Position numbers and translations under genes: made by a program. Below, piece after piece: positions 46,611 through 54,503 of a DNA stretch of 64,000 bases. Every line of letters begins with the position of its first letter. The stretch's first letter is position 1. The notes below the pieces were generated by a model. It was given only the letters and a program-made list of their open reading frames with translations. It did no database searches and was not told where the DNA came from. Source of the stretch: Opitutia bacterium (lineage in GTDB: Bacteria > Verrucomicrobiota > Verrucomicrobiia > Opitutales > Opitutaceae); assembly GCA_016217595.1 (NCBI GenBank), contig JACRHS010000018.1, forward strand, positions 62,001 through 126,000, written 5' to 3'.

Positions 46611-46635
46611 AGGGATTTTTCTGCATCGGGGTTAT
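46611..46635 (+). promoter_or_regulatory. candidate ECF-type promoter of CnrYXH-like module 1
   Basis: AGGGATTTT (46611-46619), 11 bases, GTTAT (46631-46635), then 16 bases to the ATG at 46652. The match to the motif on the opposite strand and to the one at 62304-62329 suggests a promoter read by the sigma factor encoded downstream. This would give autoregulation plus control of the pump. Confidence 0.6.
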
Positions 46636-46651
46636 AGTGGAATAGAACGTC

Positions 46652-46990
46652 ATGAATGCTCCGTCCGATCCGCTCGCCCGCGTGCTTGCCTCCTGGCAGG
46701 TCGCTCCGCCCTCCGATCCGCAGTTCCGCACCGCCGTGTGGGCGCGCTTGCGCACGGTGCGCGAGCAACGCTGGGCCGCGTACCTCCGCCAGCACGCGTT
46801 CGCCAGCACCGCCGCGCTGGCCGTGGCGGTCGTCACCGGCGGCTGGCTGGGGCAATGGCAGGCGCAACGCCAGGCCGCGCGCGATCGCGAGGCGCTGACG
46901 GTCGCCTACCTGCAAGGCATCGACGCCCGCTACGCCGCCAATGCCACCGCCACCAGCAACCCGGCGCCGTCTGCGCATCAGCATCATTAG
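46652..46990 (+). CDS. small single-helix membrane protein, candidate anti-sigma factor (CnrY-like position)
   Basis: The 112-residue product has a cytoplasmic N-terminus (LARVLASWQVAPPSDPQFRT, AVWARLRTVREQRW). One membrane helix at about residues 49-66 (FASTAALAVAVVTGGWLG) and a periplasmic tail ending in SAHQHH follow. Its order before a periplasmic sensor and an ECF sigma gene matches cnrY-cnrX-cnrH of metal resistance. The N-terminal phrase also matches the first gene of the second module (DPLLERWRQAVPPPAEPLG, EVWRRI). Anti-sigma function is inferred from position and topology, not from a known domain. The His-rich end could bind metal. Confidence 0.65.
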   Translation: MNAPSDPLARVLASWQVAPPSDPQFRTAVWARLRTVREQRWAAYLRQHAFASTAALAVAVVTGGWLGQWQAQRQAARDREALTVAYLQGIDARYAANATATSNPAPSAHQHH

Positions 46991-47029
46991 ACGGAGCGTG
47001 TCCCCGCTGCGCTGTTGCCCATGGCTCCG

Positions 47030-47503
47030 ATGAAAAATTTCTTCCTCACGGTCGCCCTCGTGCTCGCGGTCGGTGCGGCGGCGTGCGCGGTGTTTTTCCA
47101 CTGGCGGTGCGATGACACCTTGCACACGGCGGCGCAGCAGCGCGACGCCATGGCGTGGCTGCGCACCGAGTTTCACCTCGACGAGGCGCAAGTCGCCGCC
47201 ATCGCGAAACTGCACGCCGATTACAGCGAAGTGTGTGCCGAGCATTGCGCCGCCATCGGCGATGCGCGGGCCGAACTCGCCCAGCTTCAGGCCAGCGGGC
47301 AGGCCCCGACCGCCGCGCTCATTGCCGCCCGCACCCGGGTGGCGGAACGCGAGCTGGTCTGCCGCACCGCCATCGCCGGGCATCTGCGCGCGGTGGCGAA
47401 ACTGATGCCGCCGGCCGAGGGGGAGCGTTATCTGCGGCTGTTGTTGCCACGGGTCGCCAACTACGATCATCACGGCGCGCCCAACGTGCGTCTCGACCGG
47501 TGA
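47030..47503 (+). CDS. periplasmic heavy-metal sensor-like protein (CnrX/Metal_resist type)
   Basis: The 157-residue product has an N-terminal membrane anchor (MKNFFLTVALVLAVGAAACA) and a helical-hairpin domain: DAMAWLRTEFHLDEAQVAAI, AKLHADYSEVCAEHCAAIGD, RTRVAERELVCRTAIAGHLR and KLMPPAEGERYLRLLLP. It ends in NYDHHGAPNVRLDR. This fold and the LHxxY...C pattern resemble the Metal_resist/CnrX family, which senses Co/Ni or similar metals in the periplasm. Potential ligands are the CAEHC cluster, the GHLR His and the terminal HH. The paralogue at 61.5-61.9 kb lacks most of these. Its stop overlaps the sigma start (GTGA). The ATG at 47021 is an alternative start. Confidence 0.75.
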   Translation: MKNFFLTVALVLAVGAAACAVFFHWRCDDTLHTAAQQRDAMAWLRTEFHLDEAQVAAIAKLHADYSEVCAEHCAAIGDARAELAQLQASGQAPTAALIAARTRVAERELVCRTAIAGHLRAVAKLMPPAEGERYLRLLLPRVANYDHHGAPNVRLDR

Positions 47504-48087
47504 ACACCGCGCCCGACAACGCGGAGCCGGATGAGGCGCTGATGACCCGTTTGCGGTCCGGCGACGAGGCGGCGCTGGCTGCGCTCATGGCGCGTTGGGA
47601 ACGCCCGATCAAGCGCTACCTCGCCCGCGTGGTGCAAAACACCGCCGAGGCCGAGGAGCTGGCGCAGGAGACGTTCGTGCGTGTCTATCAACAGCGCGCG
47701 CGCTTTCGCGCCGGGGCCCGCTTCTCGCCGTGGCTATACGCCATCGCCGCCAACCTCGCACGCAACCGCCTGCGTTGGTGGCGCCGCCGCCCGGCGGTCT
47801 CGCTCGATGCCTGGACCGAGCTCGGCCACGAAACCGCCGATGAACACGCGGCCGGCCAAACCGGCGCGAAGCCTTTGGAACAACGCGAGCGGGCCGAAGC
47901 CGTGCGCGCCGCGGTGGCGGCGTTGCCCGTCGAGCTGCGCGAGGCGCTGGTGCTTTGCGAATACGAACGCCTTTCCCAGGCCGAAGCCGCCGAGGCGCTC
48001 GGCGTGACGGTCAAGGCCATCGAGACCCGGCTCTATCGCGCCCGCGCCCGCCTGCGCGAACAGCTGCAACGCTGGTGGCAAAGCTAG
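47500..48087 (+). CDS. ECF-subfamily RNA polymerase sigma factor (CnrH-like)
   Basis: The 195-residue product has sigma region 2 (TAEAEELAQETFVRVYQQRA, FSPWLYAIAANLARNRLRWW) and region 4 (LPVELREALVLCEYERLSQA, EAAEALGVTVKAIETRLYRA, RARLREQL). The GTG at 47500 overlaps the stop of the sensor gene, a sign of coupling. In the Cnr system the sigma factor is released by the membrane anti-sigma protein when the sensor binds metal, and it then transcribes its own operon and the pump genes. The shared promoter motif here fits that scheme. It is a paralogue of the sigma factor at 60.9-61.4 kb. Confidence 0.88.
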   Translation: MNTAPDNAEPDEALMTRLRSGDEAALAALMARWERPIKRYLARVVQNTAEAEELAQETFVRVYQQRARFRAGARFSPWLYAIAANLARNRLRWWRRRPAVSLDAWTELGHETADEHAAGQTGAKPLEQRERAEAVRAAVAALPVELREALVLCEYERLSQAEAAEALGVTVKAIETRLYRARARLREQLQRWWQS

Positions 48088-48107
48088 CGCGGCGGTTGTC
48101 TGCCGAT

Positions 48108-48160
48108 GGTGGGGCGGGCTTTACGCCCGCCAAGCCGGCGGGGATAAACCCCGCCCCACC
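48108..48160. repeat. REP-like GC-rich hairpin element
   Basis: GGTGGGGCGGG (48108-48118) pairs with CCCGCCCCACC (48150-48160). Inside are two smaller stems, GCGGGC/GCCCGC and GCGGGG/CCCCGC, so the element can fold as a cruciform-like structure. A partial relative (ATCCCGCCCCACCGCC) lies near 60788. It follows the sigma-factor gene and may end its transcript. Confidence 0.6.
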
Positions 48161-48255
48161 GCTGTTCGCTTCGCGCGCGGAGAGTCTTCCTTTCGCCTTG
48201 AGAAAACCGGTTGGCACCCGCAGAAATCACGTCGCCGCCCGCGCGTGATACACCC

Positions 48256-50106
48256 ATGAGCCTCCTGCCTTCCGACACGCCCAAACTTCCCAAGTGGATT
48301 TTCCTCACCAGCGACGCCGTGTTGCTCGCCGTCGCGTGGTTCATCGCCCGCCAAAGCGCCGCGCCGCTCGCCGGCTGGCCGTTGCTCGCCGTCACGGCTT
48401 GCATCGTCACCGGCGCCATCCTCGCCGCCATCCCGTTCCTCGCCGATTACGCGCGCAAACAGGATGAGGCGCTCGACGAACGCCAGCGCGCCCTGGAGTC
48501 GCTCTCGACGCGCGTCGCCACCGCCACCGAGCAGATCAGCATCGCCGCGAGCGGCCTTCACGAATTGCTCGACCTGACGCACAAACAGGTGAAGCAGGCG
48601 GAGCAGCTGCCGCACAAGCTCCAGGAGAAAATTGCGGAGTTCCAACAAAAGATCGCCAACGTCAACGACGAGGAGCGCGAGGAGTTGGAACGCGAGCTCG
48701 CCACGTTGCGCAGCTCCGACAGCGAACGCCTCGAAGCCACCGCCGACAAGATCGCCAAGGCCGCCGCCGAGTGGGCCAAGCTCGAAGCCGCCACCGCCAA
48801 ACATCTTTCCGCCACCAGCGACGCCCTCGGCAAACTCGCCGGCGCCGGCGAAGCGGGCGCGTCCAAACTCATTCAGGCCACCGATGCCGCCGTGGCCAAA
48901 ACCGCCGCCGAGCTCGCGCGCGTCACCGCCACGGCACAGACCGACGGCGCCAAGGCGGTCGACGACAAACTGGCCGCCGCACTCGCCCAGATCGACGCCA
49001 AGCTCACCGAGAGCGCCGGGCTGTTGACCGCGCGCGCCACCGCCGCCGCCACGTTGTTGGAAGGGAAACGCGCCGCGCTCGAAGCGACCATCGCCAAATT
49101 GGAAACCGCGCTGGCCCACGCCGCGCAACAACCCGCCGCCGCGCCGGCGCCGACACCCGTGGCCGAAGCGCCCGCCGCAGTGCCTGCGGCCCCGGCCAGC
49201 GTTGAGCCCGTGCCCACTCCCGAGTCTGCGCCGGTTCAGGCTGCGACAGCGATCGAGCCAACGGCGACGGAAACCCCCGCGGTCGCAGCGCCGCCCGCCA
49301 TCGAGCCCGCGCCCAAGCGCACCCGCAAACCGCGTCGCGAAACTCCGGCCGCCGAGACAGTCGCTCCGGTGGTCGAGCCAACGGCAGCGCCGGTGGCTGA
49401 ACCGGCGAACGTTGAGGCCAAGCCCGCAGCTTCCGAGCCTGTAGCAGCCGAACTTCTGGCTCCGACGCCGGCACCGGTACCCACTGTGCCCGAGGTTGCG
49501 CCGTCGCCCATCGCACCTGTCTCCGAGCCCGCCGCTGCACCCGCCGCCGCAGCAGAAGAAGCGCCGCCGACGCCCGCGCCTGTGCCAGCAACGCCTGTTG
49601 CAGAAGCCGCGGCTGCGGAACCGACGCCAGCGCCCAGCGCTGAACCCGCCACGCCGCCCGTCGTCGCGGAAGCTCCGGCCGAGCCCGTTGCGCCACTGCG
49701 CAAACGCGCCGCCAAGAAAGCGGCCGACGAAGCGCAGCCGGTGTTGCCATTGCCGTTGCCGGTGGAGGAGCCGGTCGCGTCTGCTCCGAGCGAGTTTTCC
49801 CAACTGGCGCCGGAGGAGTCGCAGATCAATTCCTCGGTCTCGGCCGACGGCGCCACGCGCCTGCTCGTCACCGCTTATGTTGGCATCGGCAACCGGCTCT
49901 TTATCCGCGGCGAAGGCCCGGGGCTGAGTCGCGAGAAAGGCGTGCCGCTCCAATTCGTTTCCATCGGGAAATGGCGTTGGGAGACGGCCGACGCCCTCGG
50001 CGCCATCCGGGCGAAGCTCTACAAGAACGATTCCGTCGAGTGCGCCAGCCTCGGCGAGCTCACCCTCGAACCTGGCCATCAGGCCGAAGTCACGGCGAAC
50101 TTCTGA
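48256..50106 (+). CDS. membrane protein with coiled coil, Pro/Ala linker and orphan C-terminal domain
   Basis: The 616-residue product has two membrane helices (about residues 15-33 and 38-60). A long coiled coil follows at about 70-290 (KQDEALDERQRALESLSTRV ... DEEREELERELATL) and then about 220 residues of Pro/Ala-rich linker with a basic patch (KRTRKPRRE). The last 85 residues form a compact beta domain: LLVTAYVGIGNRLFIRGEGP GLS, QFVSIGKWRW and AKLYKNDSVECASLGELTLE. I do not recognise it, though the outline recalls small carbohydrate-binding modules. The ATG at 48256 begins the first hydrophobic region. A long opposite-strand frame here is a shadow. Confidence 0.75.
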   Translation: MSLLPSDTPKLPKWIFLTSDAVLLAVAWFIARQSAAPLAGWPLLAVTACIVTGAILAAIPFLADYARKQDEALDERQRALESLSTRVATATEQISIAASGLHELLDLTHKQVKQAEQLPHKLQEKIAEFQQKIANVNDEEREELERELATLRSSDSERLEATADKIAKAAAEWAKLEAATAKHLSATSDALGKLAGAGEAGASKLIQATDAAVAKTAAELARVTATAQTDGAKAVDDKLAAALAQIDAKLTESAGLLTARATAAATLLEGKRAALEATIAKLETALAHAAQQPAAAPAPTPVAEAPAAVPAAPASVEPVPTPESAPVQAATAIEPTATETPAVAAPPAIEPAPKRTRKPRRETPAAETVAPVVEPTAAPVAEPANVEAKPAASEPVAAELLAPTPAPVPTVPEVAPSPIAPVSEPAAAPAAAAEEAPPTPAPVPATPVAEAAAAEPTPAPSAEPATPPVVAEAPAEPVAPLRKRAAKKAADEAQPVLPLPLPVEEPVASAPSEFSQLAPEESQINSSVSADGATRLLVTAYVGIGNRLFIRGEGPGLSREKGVPLQFVSIGKWRWETADALGAIRAKLYKNDSVECASLGELTLEPGHQAEVTANF

Positions 50107-50218
50107 GTGACGCCGGCGGTGGGCATTCGCTTGCGTCCGAGCGGGCGGCCACCTTGTGGCTGTCTGTACAGGTTGTCCGCGCGCGCACCGGTTCCAGAAG
50201 AATGTTGGTTTTTCACCT

Positions 50219-50548
50219 ATGGATATCACGGAGCTGACCCAACGAGCGCAGGAAATCCGCGCCCGTTTCACCGCCCAGGAAATCAGCCAGACCGGTCGCG
50301 CCTGGACCCGGGCCGAGATCGCGCAGGGCTTGGTTTGCGACCTCGGCGATTTGACCAAATTGGTCATGGCCAAGGAAGGGCGACGCACGGTTCAAGGTGA
50401 CGTCGATGCGCGGCTCGCCCACGAGCTGAGCGACTGCTTGTGGAGCGTGTTGGTCCTGGCCGATCTCTACCAAATCGATCTGGAGCGCGCGTTTTTGCGA
50501 ACGATGGACGAGCTGGAGTCGCAATTGACGCCGCCGGCTTCGTCCTGA
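50219..50548 (+). CDS. MazG-like protein (nucleotide pyrophosphohydrolase family)
   Basis: The 109-residue product begins MDITELTQRAQEIRARFTAQ and carries the MazG-like helices with acidic residues: AEIAQGLVCDLGDLTKLVMA, then LAHELSDCLWSVLVLADLYQ IDLERAF. The DxGD and ExxD patterns correspond to the Mg-binding sites of all-alpha NTP pyrophosphohydrolases. It probably cleaves abnormal or excess nucleotides. The frame runs from 50156, but the ATG at 50219 matches the family start. The WYL regulator gene begins 21 bases later on the same strand. Confidence 0.75.
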   Translation: MDITELTQRAQEIRARFTAQEISQTGRAWTRAEIAQGLVCDLGDLTKLVMAKEGRRTVQGDVDARLAHELSDCLWSVLVLADLYQIDLERAFLRTMDELESQLTPPASS

Positions 50549-50569
50549 GCGTTAACGGTTAATTTTAGC

Positions 50570-51523
50570 ATGACCCGCACCGATCGTCTTGTCGCCATGG
50601 TGATGCAGTTGCAGGGGCGCCGCGTGGTGCGTGCGGAGGAATTGGCGGAGCACTTTGAAATCAGCGTGCGCACCGTTTATCGCGACATCGCGGCGCTCGG
50701 CGAGGCCGGTGTGCCCGTGGCGGGCGAGGCGGGCGTCGGTTACAGTCTCGTGAAGGGTTACCACCTGCCGCCGGTGATGTTCACCGCGGATGAAGCGGTG
50801 GCACTGGCCAACGGCGAGGCGTTGGTGCGGCGTTTCACCGACCGCTCAGTCGCCGCGCCCATGGCGATGGCGCTGGCGAAAATTCGCGCCGTGCACCCGC
50901 GCGAACGCCAGGACGAACTCGACCGCCTCGCCCAGACCACGGCCATCGACGGCGACACCCGGCCCGCCGCTGCGCCCGATCGCCGCACGCTGTTGCCGAT
51001 CCAGCAGGCGACCATCGCCCGGCGGGTGTTGCGCATCGACTACCGCACGGGCGATGCCGTGGATAGCCGGCGCGACATCGAACCGCTCGGTTTGGCGTGC
51101 TACGGCGGCGCGTGGTACCTCATCGCGTGGTGCCGGCTGCGGCGCGATTACCGGCACTTCCGATTGGATCGCGTGCGCGGGCTGGAGACGTTACCCGAAA
51201 AGTTTGCCGCGCGCCCTGATTTTTCGCTGCAACAGCATCTCGCCGCCACGGTGTCCGCCGGACAATCGCTCCAGGTGGAGCTGCGTTTCGCTCCGGCGGC
51301 CTTGCCCCGGGCGCGGCGCGAAAGCTACGGCGCATTTCTCTCCGAGCAACCGGCACGGGAGGGCGTCACGGTGACGATGCGGACCTATTCTTTCGCGTGG
51401 CTCGCGCGTTGGCTCCTGTCCTTCGGCGACGATGCCGAGGCGCTGGCTCCGGCGGAGTTGCGCCGGCTGGTGGCGGCCGAGGCGGAAAAAATCGTCCGGC
51501 GGTACTCGAAAAAAGGCTCCTGA
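50570..51523 (+). CDS. WYL-domain transcriptional regulator (YafY type)
   Basis: The 317-residue product has an N-terminal helix-turn-helix (MTRTDRLVAMVMQLQGRRVV RAEELAEHFEISVRTVYRDI). The central WYL domain is at about residues 140-225 (RRVLRIDYRTGDAVDSRRDI, EPLGLACYGGAWYLIAWCRL, RRDYRHFRLDRVRGLE). A WCX-like extension follows. WYL regulators sense nucleic-acid or nucleotide ligands. It probably controls nearby genes, with the two VOC genes downstream as candidates. The ATG is clear. Confidence 0.85.
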   Translation: MTRTDRLVAMVMQLQGRRVVRAEELAEHFEISVRTVYRDIAALGEAGVPVAGEAGVGYSLVKGYHLPPVMFTADEAVALANGEALVRRFTDRSVAAPMAMALAKIRAVHPRERQDELDRLAQTTAIDGDTRPAAAPDRRTLLPIQQATIARRVLRIDYRTGDAVDSRRDIEPLGLACYGGAWYLIAWCRLRRDYRHFRLDRVRGLETLPEKFAARPDFSLQQHLAATVSAGQSLQVELRFAPAALPRARRESYGAFLSEQPAREGVTVTMRTYSFAWLARWLLSFGDDAEALAPAELRRLVAAEAEKIVRRYSKKGS

Positions 51524-51575
51524 CACACCGTTGTCACAAAGTGGTGGTAGAGTGGGGCCGACAACCACCACCACT

Positions 51576-51959
51576 ATGATCAACGTCACTGAAATTGCCT
51601 TCACGGGTTATCCCGTCACCGACATCGTCCGCGCCCGCGCCTTCTACGAGGGCGTGCTCGGGTTGAAAACCTCCGCGACCTTCGCCCACGAGAACCGGCA
51701 CTGGATCGAGTACGACATCGGTCCCGCCACGCTCGCCATCACCAACATGGCGCCCGAGTGGAAGCCGTCCAATCAGGGGCCGTCGGCTGCGCTCGAAGTG
51801 GCGGATTTCGATGCGGCGGTGGCGACGTTGCGCGCAGCAAAAGTGCCGTTTGTCGTCGAGCCCACCGCGAGCCCGGCCTGTCGCCTGGCCGTGGTGAGCG
51901 ATCCCGATGGCAACAGCGTGGCGATCCATCGGCGCAACTCGCCCGCGCCGCACGCCTGA
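51576..51959 (+). CDS. VOC-family (glyoxalase-like) protein
   Basis: The 127-residue product has the vicinal-oxygen-chelate layout: FTGYPVTDIVRARAFYEGVLGL at the start, EYDIGPATLAITNM in the middle and VVSDPDGNSVAIHRR at the end. Candidate metal ligands are a His/Glu pair in the ENRHWIEYD region, but they are not certain. The function is unknown; relatives include lactoylglutathione lyases and bleomycin-resistance proteins. It lies 52 bases after the WYL gene and just before a second VOC gene. Confidence 0.8.
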   Translation: MINVTEIAFTGYPVTDIVRARAFYEGVLGLKTSATFAHENRHWIEYDIGPATLAITNMAPEWKPSNQGPSAALEVADFDAAVATLRAAKVPFVVEPTASPACRLAVVSDPDGNSVAIHRRNSPAPHA

Positions 51960-52008
51960 GCGCATAGCCGGACGACCTTGGCACAAACCGCCCAGCATTT
52001 TTGCAACC

Positions 52009-52431
52009 ATGACCAGCGCCTTTGCCCGTCTCGGCCGGGTGCCGGCAGTCGCCGACGCACCGGTCTTTCGGCCCAATCTCGTTACAGCAAAACTGTACGA
52101 GAGCTGGGCTTTTTATACTGAACGGCTCGGTTTCCGCACCCTGACAGAGTGGGAGGGCTATGTGCACTTGGTGCATCCCTCCGGCCCGCAACTTGGCCTG
52201 CTCCTCTATGAGCAGGACGGGCAGCATCCGGAGCTGATCCCGGCCATCGACGGGCGCGGCTTGTGGTTCAGCCTGGAGGTGCCGGATGCCGACGCCGTTT
52301 ACGCGCAATTGCGCGCAGCGGGCGACGATCTCATCGGTTCGCCGGAGGAACACCCGCCGTGCGGCCGCACCTTTGCGGTGCGCGACCCCAACGGCGTATT
52401 GATCCGCCTCACGCAACGCCGCGCCGCGTAG
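52009..52431 (+). CDS. VOC-family (glyoxalase-like) protein
   Basis: The 140-residue product shows FRPNLVTAKLYESWAFYTER LGFR at the start, then HLVHPSGPQLGLLLYEQDGQ and WFSLEVPDADAVYAQLRAAG. The ending FAVRDPNGVLIRLTQ is standard for the superfamily. It is not a close copy of the VOC protein before it. Its 3' end overlaps a direct repeat that also occurs at the end of the crp-like gene 1.3 kb away. The ATG at 52009 is used. Confidence 0.8.
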   Translation: MTSAFARLGRVPAVADAPVFRPNLVTAKLYESWAFYTERLGFRTLTEWEGYVHLVHPSGPQLGLLLYEQDGQHPELIPAIDGRGLWFSLEVPDADAVYAQLRAAGDDLIGSPEEHPPCGRTFAVRDPNGVLIRLTQRRAA

Positions 52432-52475
52432 CTCGCGGCGTGGCGCTCACTGTTCGCCGAGTAAACGGCGGCAAG
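52420..52475. repeat. direct repeat, copy A (left of the thioredoxin gene)
   Basis: Thirty-three bases (52420-52452) are identical to 53730-53762, and the next 22 or so differ at only a few positions. The repeat covers the VOC stop codon. The two copies bracket the thioredoxin-domain gene, which suggests that this gene was inserted with duplication of the junction. Confidence 0.75.
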
Positions 52476-52476
52476 C

Positions 52477-53670
52477 TTACTTCGCCGGTGCTGGTGTTGG
52501 TGCGGAAAACAACTCGGCGTGCTCGGCTCGCGTGAGATGTTTGCGCATCAGCGCTTCGGTATCCGGCGAGGAATCTATCTCGAGTATTTTTGCCATCAAG
52601 GCGCGAGCCTGATCGAGCTGCCCGGCGCCGGCCAATGCCTCGAGTTCCTTGGCCCAAGTGCGTACGATGAATAAATCCTGCTGTTTCAGCATTTCCGGCG
52701 TCAGTTTATGCATGGCCGCGGCTTGTGCCATTCCAGTGCGCATCCTCTCCTGTTGTTCGACAAATTGCTCGTATGGCTGCGCCTGTATTGCGTCGCTATA
52801 TCGTCGAGCTTCCAAGAGCAGCTCGAACACATTTCGCCGCAATGGCGCACGGCGCGGGTCGTCCGTTGGCAACCGGTCGTAAAATTCCAACGTGAGGCGA
52901 TCTTCATTTAACACGCGGTTGAGACTGCCAAAATCAGCCGCGGCGCTGCGATCCGCCGACCCTTCGTCCAATTTTTGGCGGGCCTGATCCCGTCGCTCCC
53001 GCAATGCGGCCAGCGCCGGAGGGTGGCTCCTCCCGAGACGTTCGATATCGCTCAACAGAAAACTCCCACGCACTCCCATGTGTTTGGGGGATTTTTTCAT
53101 GCCTTCATCGAAGCACCAGAGAAATTCCCGTAACGCTTCTTCAGGTTTCCCGGCGCTAGCGAACGCCCGTCCGAGTTCATAGCGTCCGTGAATGGGATCT
53201 TCACTTTTCTGTGCTGCCTCCTGTGCGCGGGCGATCGCATTTTTCCCGGCCAGGGCCGCGGTGAACTCTTCGATGAATTTCTCCGGCTTGCGGTATCCCA
53301 CCAGCCGGTCGATCTCGCTGCCATCGGACTTGACCAGAAGAATCGTGGGGTAGACATCGATCTTGTAGCGCTTGGCCAGTTTGGCTTCGCGCTCGGCGTC
53401 GATCTTCAACGGTACGGTTTTGGCGCCGAGCAGTTCGATTACCTTCGCATCCTTCCAAGTTGTCTGGTCGAGCATCTTGCAGGGACCGCACCACGTGGTG
53501 AAAAAATCGATCAGCACGATTTTGCTGTCGGTGGCAGCTTGCTTGAGTGCCGCGTCGAACGGCATCGCAGAGAACACGGTTTCCTTCTCTGTCTCCGCCG
53601 ATCGAGCCGTTGTTATGGCCAGGCCAGCTGCGCCAACGATGATCCCAAGCCAGATTCGTATATTTCTCAT
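52477..53670 (-). CDS. exported thioredoxin-fold protein with helical C-terminal domain
   Basis: The 397-residue product has a signal peptide (MRNIRIWLGIIVGAAGLAIT TARSA). A thioredoxin domain follows with the active site TTWCGPCKM (Cys61, Cys64), WKDAKVIELL and the cis-proline region KIDVYPTILLVKSDG. Residues about 150-397 are helical and TPR-like (GRYELGRAFASAGKPEEALREF). It probably works as a periplasmic thiol-disulfide or chaperone protein. Parts of the gene are somewhat less GC-rich than its neighbours. It is enclosed by a 33-bp identical direct repeat, so it may be a recent insertion. Confidence 0.8.
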   Translation of the reverse strand: MRNIRIWLGIIVGAAGLAITTARSAETEKETVFSAMPFDAALKQAATDSKIVLIDFFTTWCGPCKMLDQTTWKDAKVIELLGAKTVPLKIDAEREAKLAKRYKIDVYPTILLVKSDGSEIDRLVGYRKPEKFIEEFTAALAGKNAIARAQEAAQKSEDPIHGRYELGRAFASAGKPEEALREFLWCFDEGMKKSPKHMGVRGSFLLSDIERLGRSHPPALAALRERRDQARQKLDEGSADRSAAADFGSLNRVLNEDRLTLEFYDRLPTDDPRRAPLRRNVFELLLEARRYSDAIQAQPYEQFVEQQERMRTGMAQAAAMHKLTPEMLKQQDLFIVRTWAKELEALAGAGQLDQARALMAKILEIDSSPDTEALMRKHLTRAEHAELFSAPTPAPAK

Positions 53671-53729
53671 GGTGAGTTAATTTCGCCTCTTTGGTGGCGT
53701 GGATGCCTAATCGTGCCAAGCCCAAAGGG

Positions 53730-53784
53730 CGCGCCGCGTAGCTCGCGGCGTGGCGCTCACTGCTCGCCGAGCAGGCGGCGGAAG
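53730..53784. repeat. direct repeat, copy B (right of the thioredoxin gene)
   Basis: This copy covers the last codons and stop of the crp-like gene (RLLGEQ-stop). Copy A has several substitutions in that portion, whereas here the protein end is intact. The VOC end is the native context on the other side. The pattern fits a 1.3-kb insertion between two originally convergent genes. Confidence 0.75.
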
Positions 53785-54488
53785 CGGGCGTGCAGGCCGG
53801 CGGCGTCGAGGACACGCAGGGTGTTGCCTTTGACGGCGAGCAGGCGTTCGTCGCGCAGCCGGGCCAACGTGCGCGAGAGCGTCTCGCTGCTCGTGCCGAG
53901 TTCGGCGGCGAGCGTGCGCTTGGTCATGCCGAGCGGCACGTCGCGCGGGCTGCGGGCATCGGCCGGGCAGCGTTTTCCGAGCCAGTTGAGCAGCCGTGTT
54001 TCGACGTCTTTCAGCGCCATGTCCTCCACCAGACCCACGAGGACGCGCAGGTGCTGGCTCATCGACGCGAGCATGCGCAGCGCCAGATCGGGCCGCCGGC
54101 CCAGCAACGCCAGAAACGGCGCCTTCGGCACGAGAATTACGCTCGATGTTTCCAGCGCCCGCGCATCGGCCGGATAGCCGGTGTCAGTCGCGAGCGTGAC
54201 TTCGGCGAACGATTCGCCCGGGCGAAACACGTGGATCACCTGCTCCTTGCCGGCCTGACTCACGCGGTGGACGTTTACGGCGCCGCGCTGCACCACGTAG
54301 AAACCCTCGGCGGGGTCGCGTTCGCGAAACAGGTACGCGCCCTTGGCCAGCGGCTTGAGCACGGAAAACTCGGCAATGGCTTCCAGATCGGACGCCGGCA
54401 GACCGATGAACAACTGGCACGAGCGAAAAGACGCTGCGATGGCAGTCGCGCGGAGCTGGGCTACGGAGGGAGTCACGCGCACACTCAA
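53757..54488 (-). CDS. Crp/Fnr-family transcriptional regulator
   Basis: The 243-residue product has a cyclic-nucleotide-like beta barrel (AKGAYLFRERDPAEGFYVVQ RGAVNVHRVS, FRPGESFAEV), the dimerisation helix, and a helix-turn-helix with TKRTLAAELGTSSETLSRTLARL. The ExxSR pattern (ETLSR) is that of FNR-type recognition helices that read TTGAT. Only one N-terminal cysteine is present, so it lacks the FNR iron-sulfur cluster set and is closer to DNR/NnrR-type sensors. The frame opens with TTG at 54488; GTG codons at 54482 and 54476 are alternatives. It follows a DUF2249 gene by 15 bases. Confidence 0.85.
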   Translation of the reverse strand: MSVRVTPSVAQLRATAIAASFRSCQLFIGLPASDLEAIAEFSVLKPLAKGAYLFRERDPAEGFYVVQRGAVNVHRVSQAGKEQVIHVFRPGESFAEVTLATDTGYPADARALETSSVILVPKAPFLALLGRRPDLALRMLASMSQHLRVLVGLVEDMALKDVETRLLNWLGKRCPADARSPRDVPLGMTKRTLAAELGTSSETLSRTLARLRDERLLAVKGNTLRVLDAAGLHARFRRLLGEQ

Positions 54489-54503
54489 AGACGTGCCGGG
54501 GCG

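Noticed and set aside
48121..50388. 755-codon minus-strand ORF opposite the coiled-coil protein gene
   Set aside because: Gly/Arg/Cys-rich nonsense composition; the plus-strand frame has membrane helices, a coiled coil and a folded tail.
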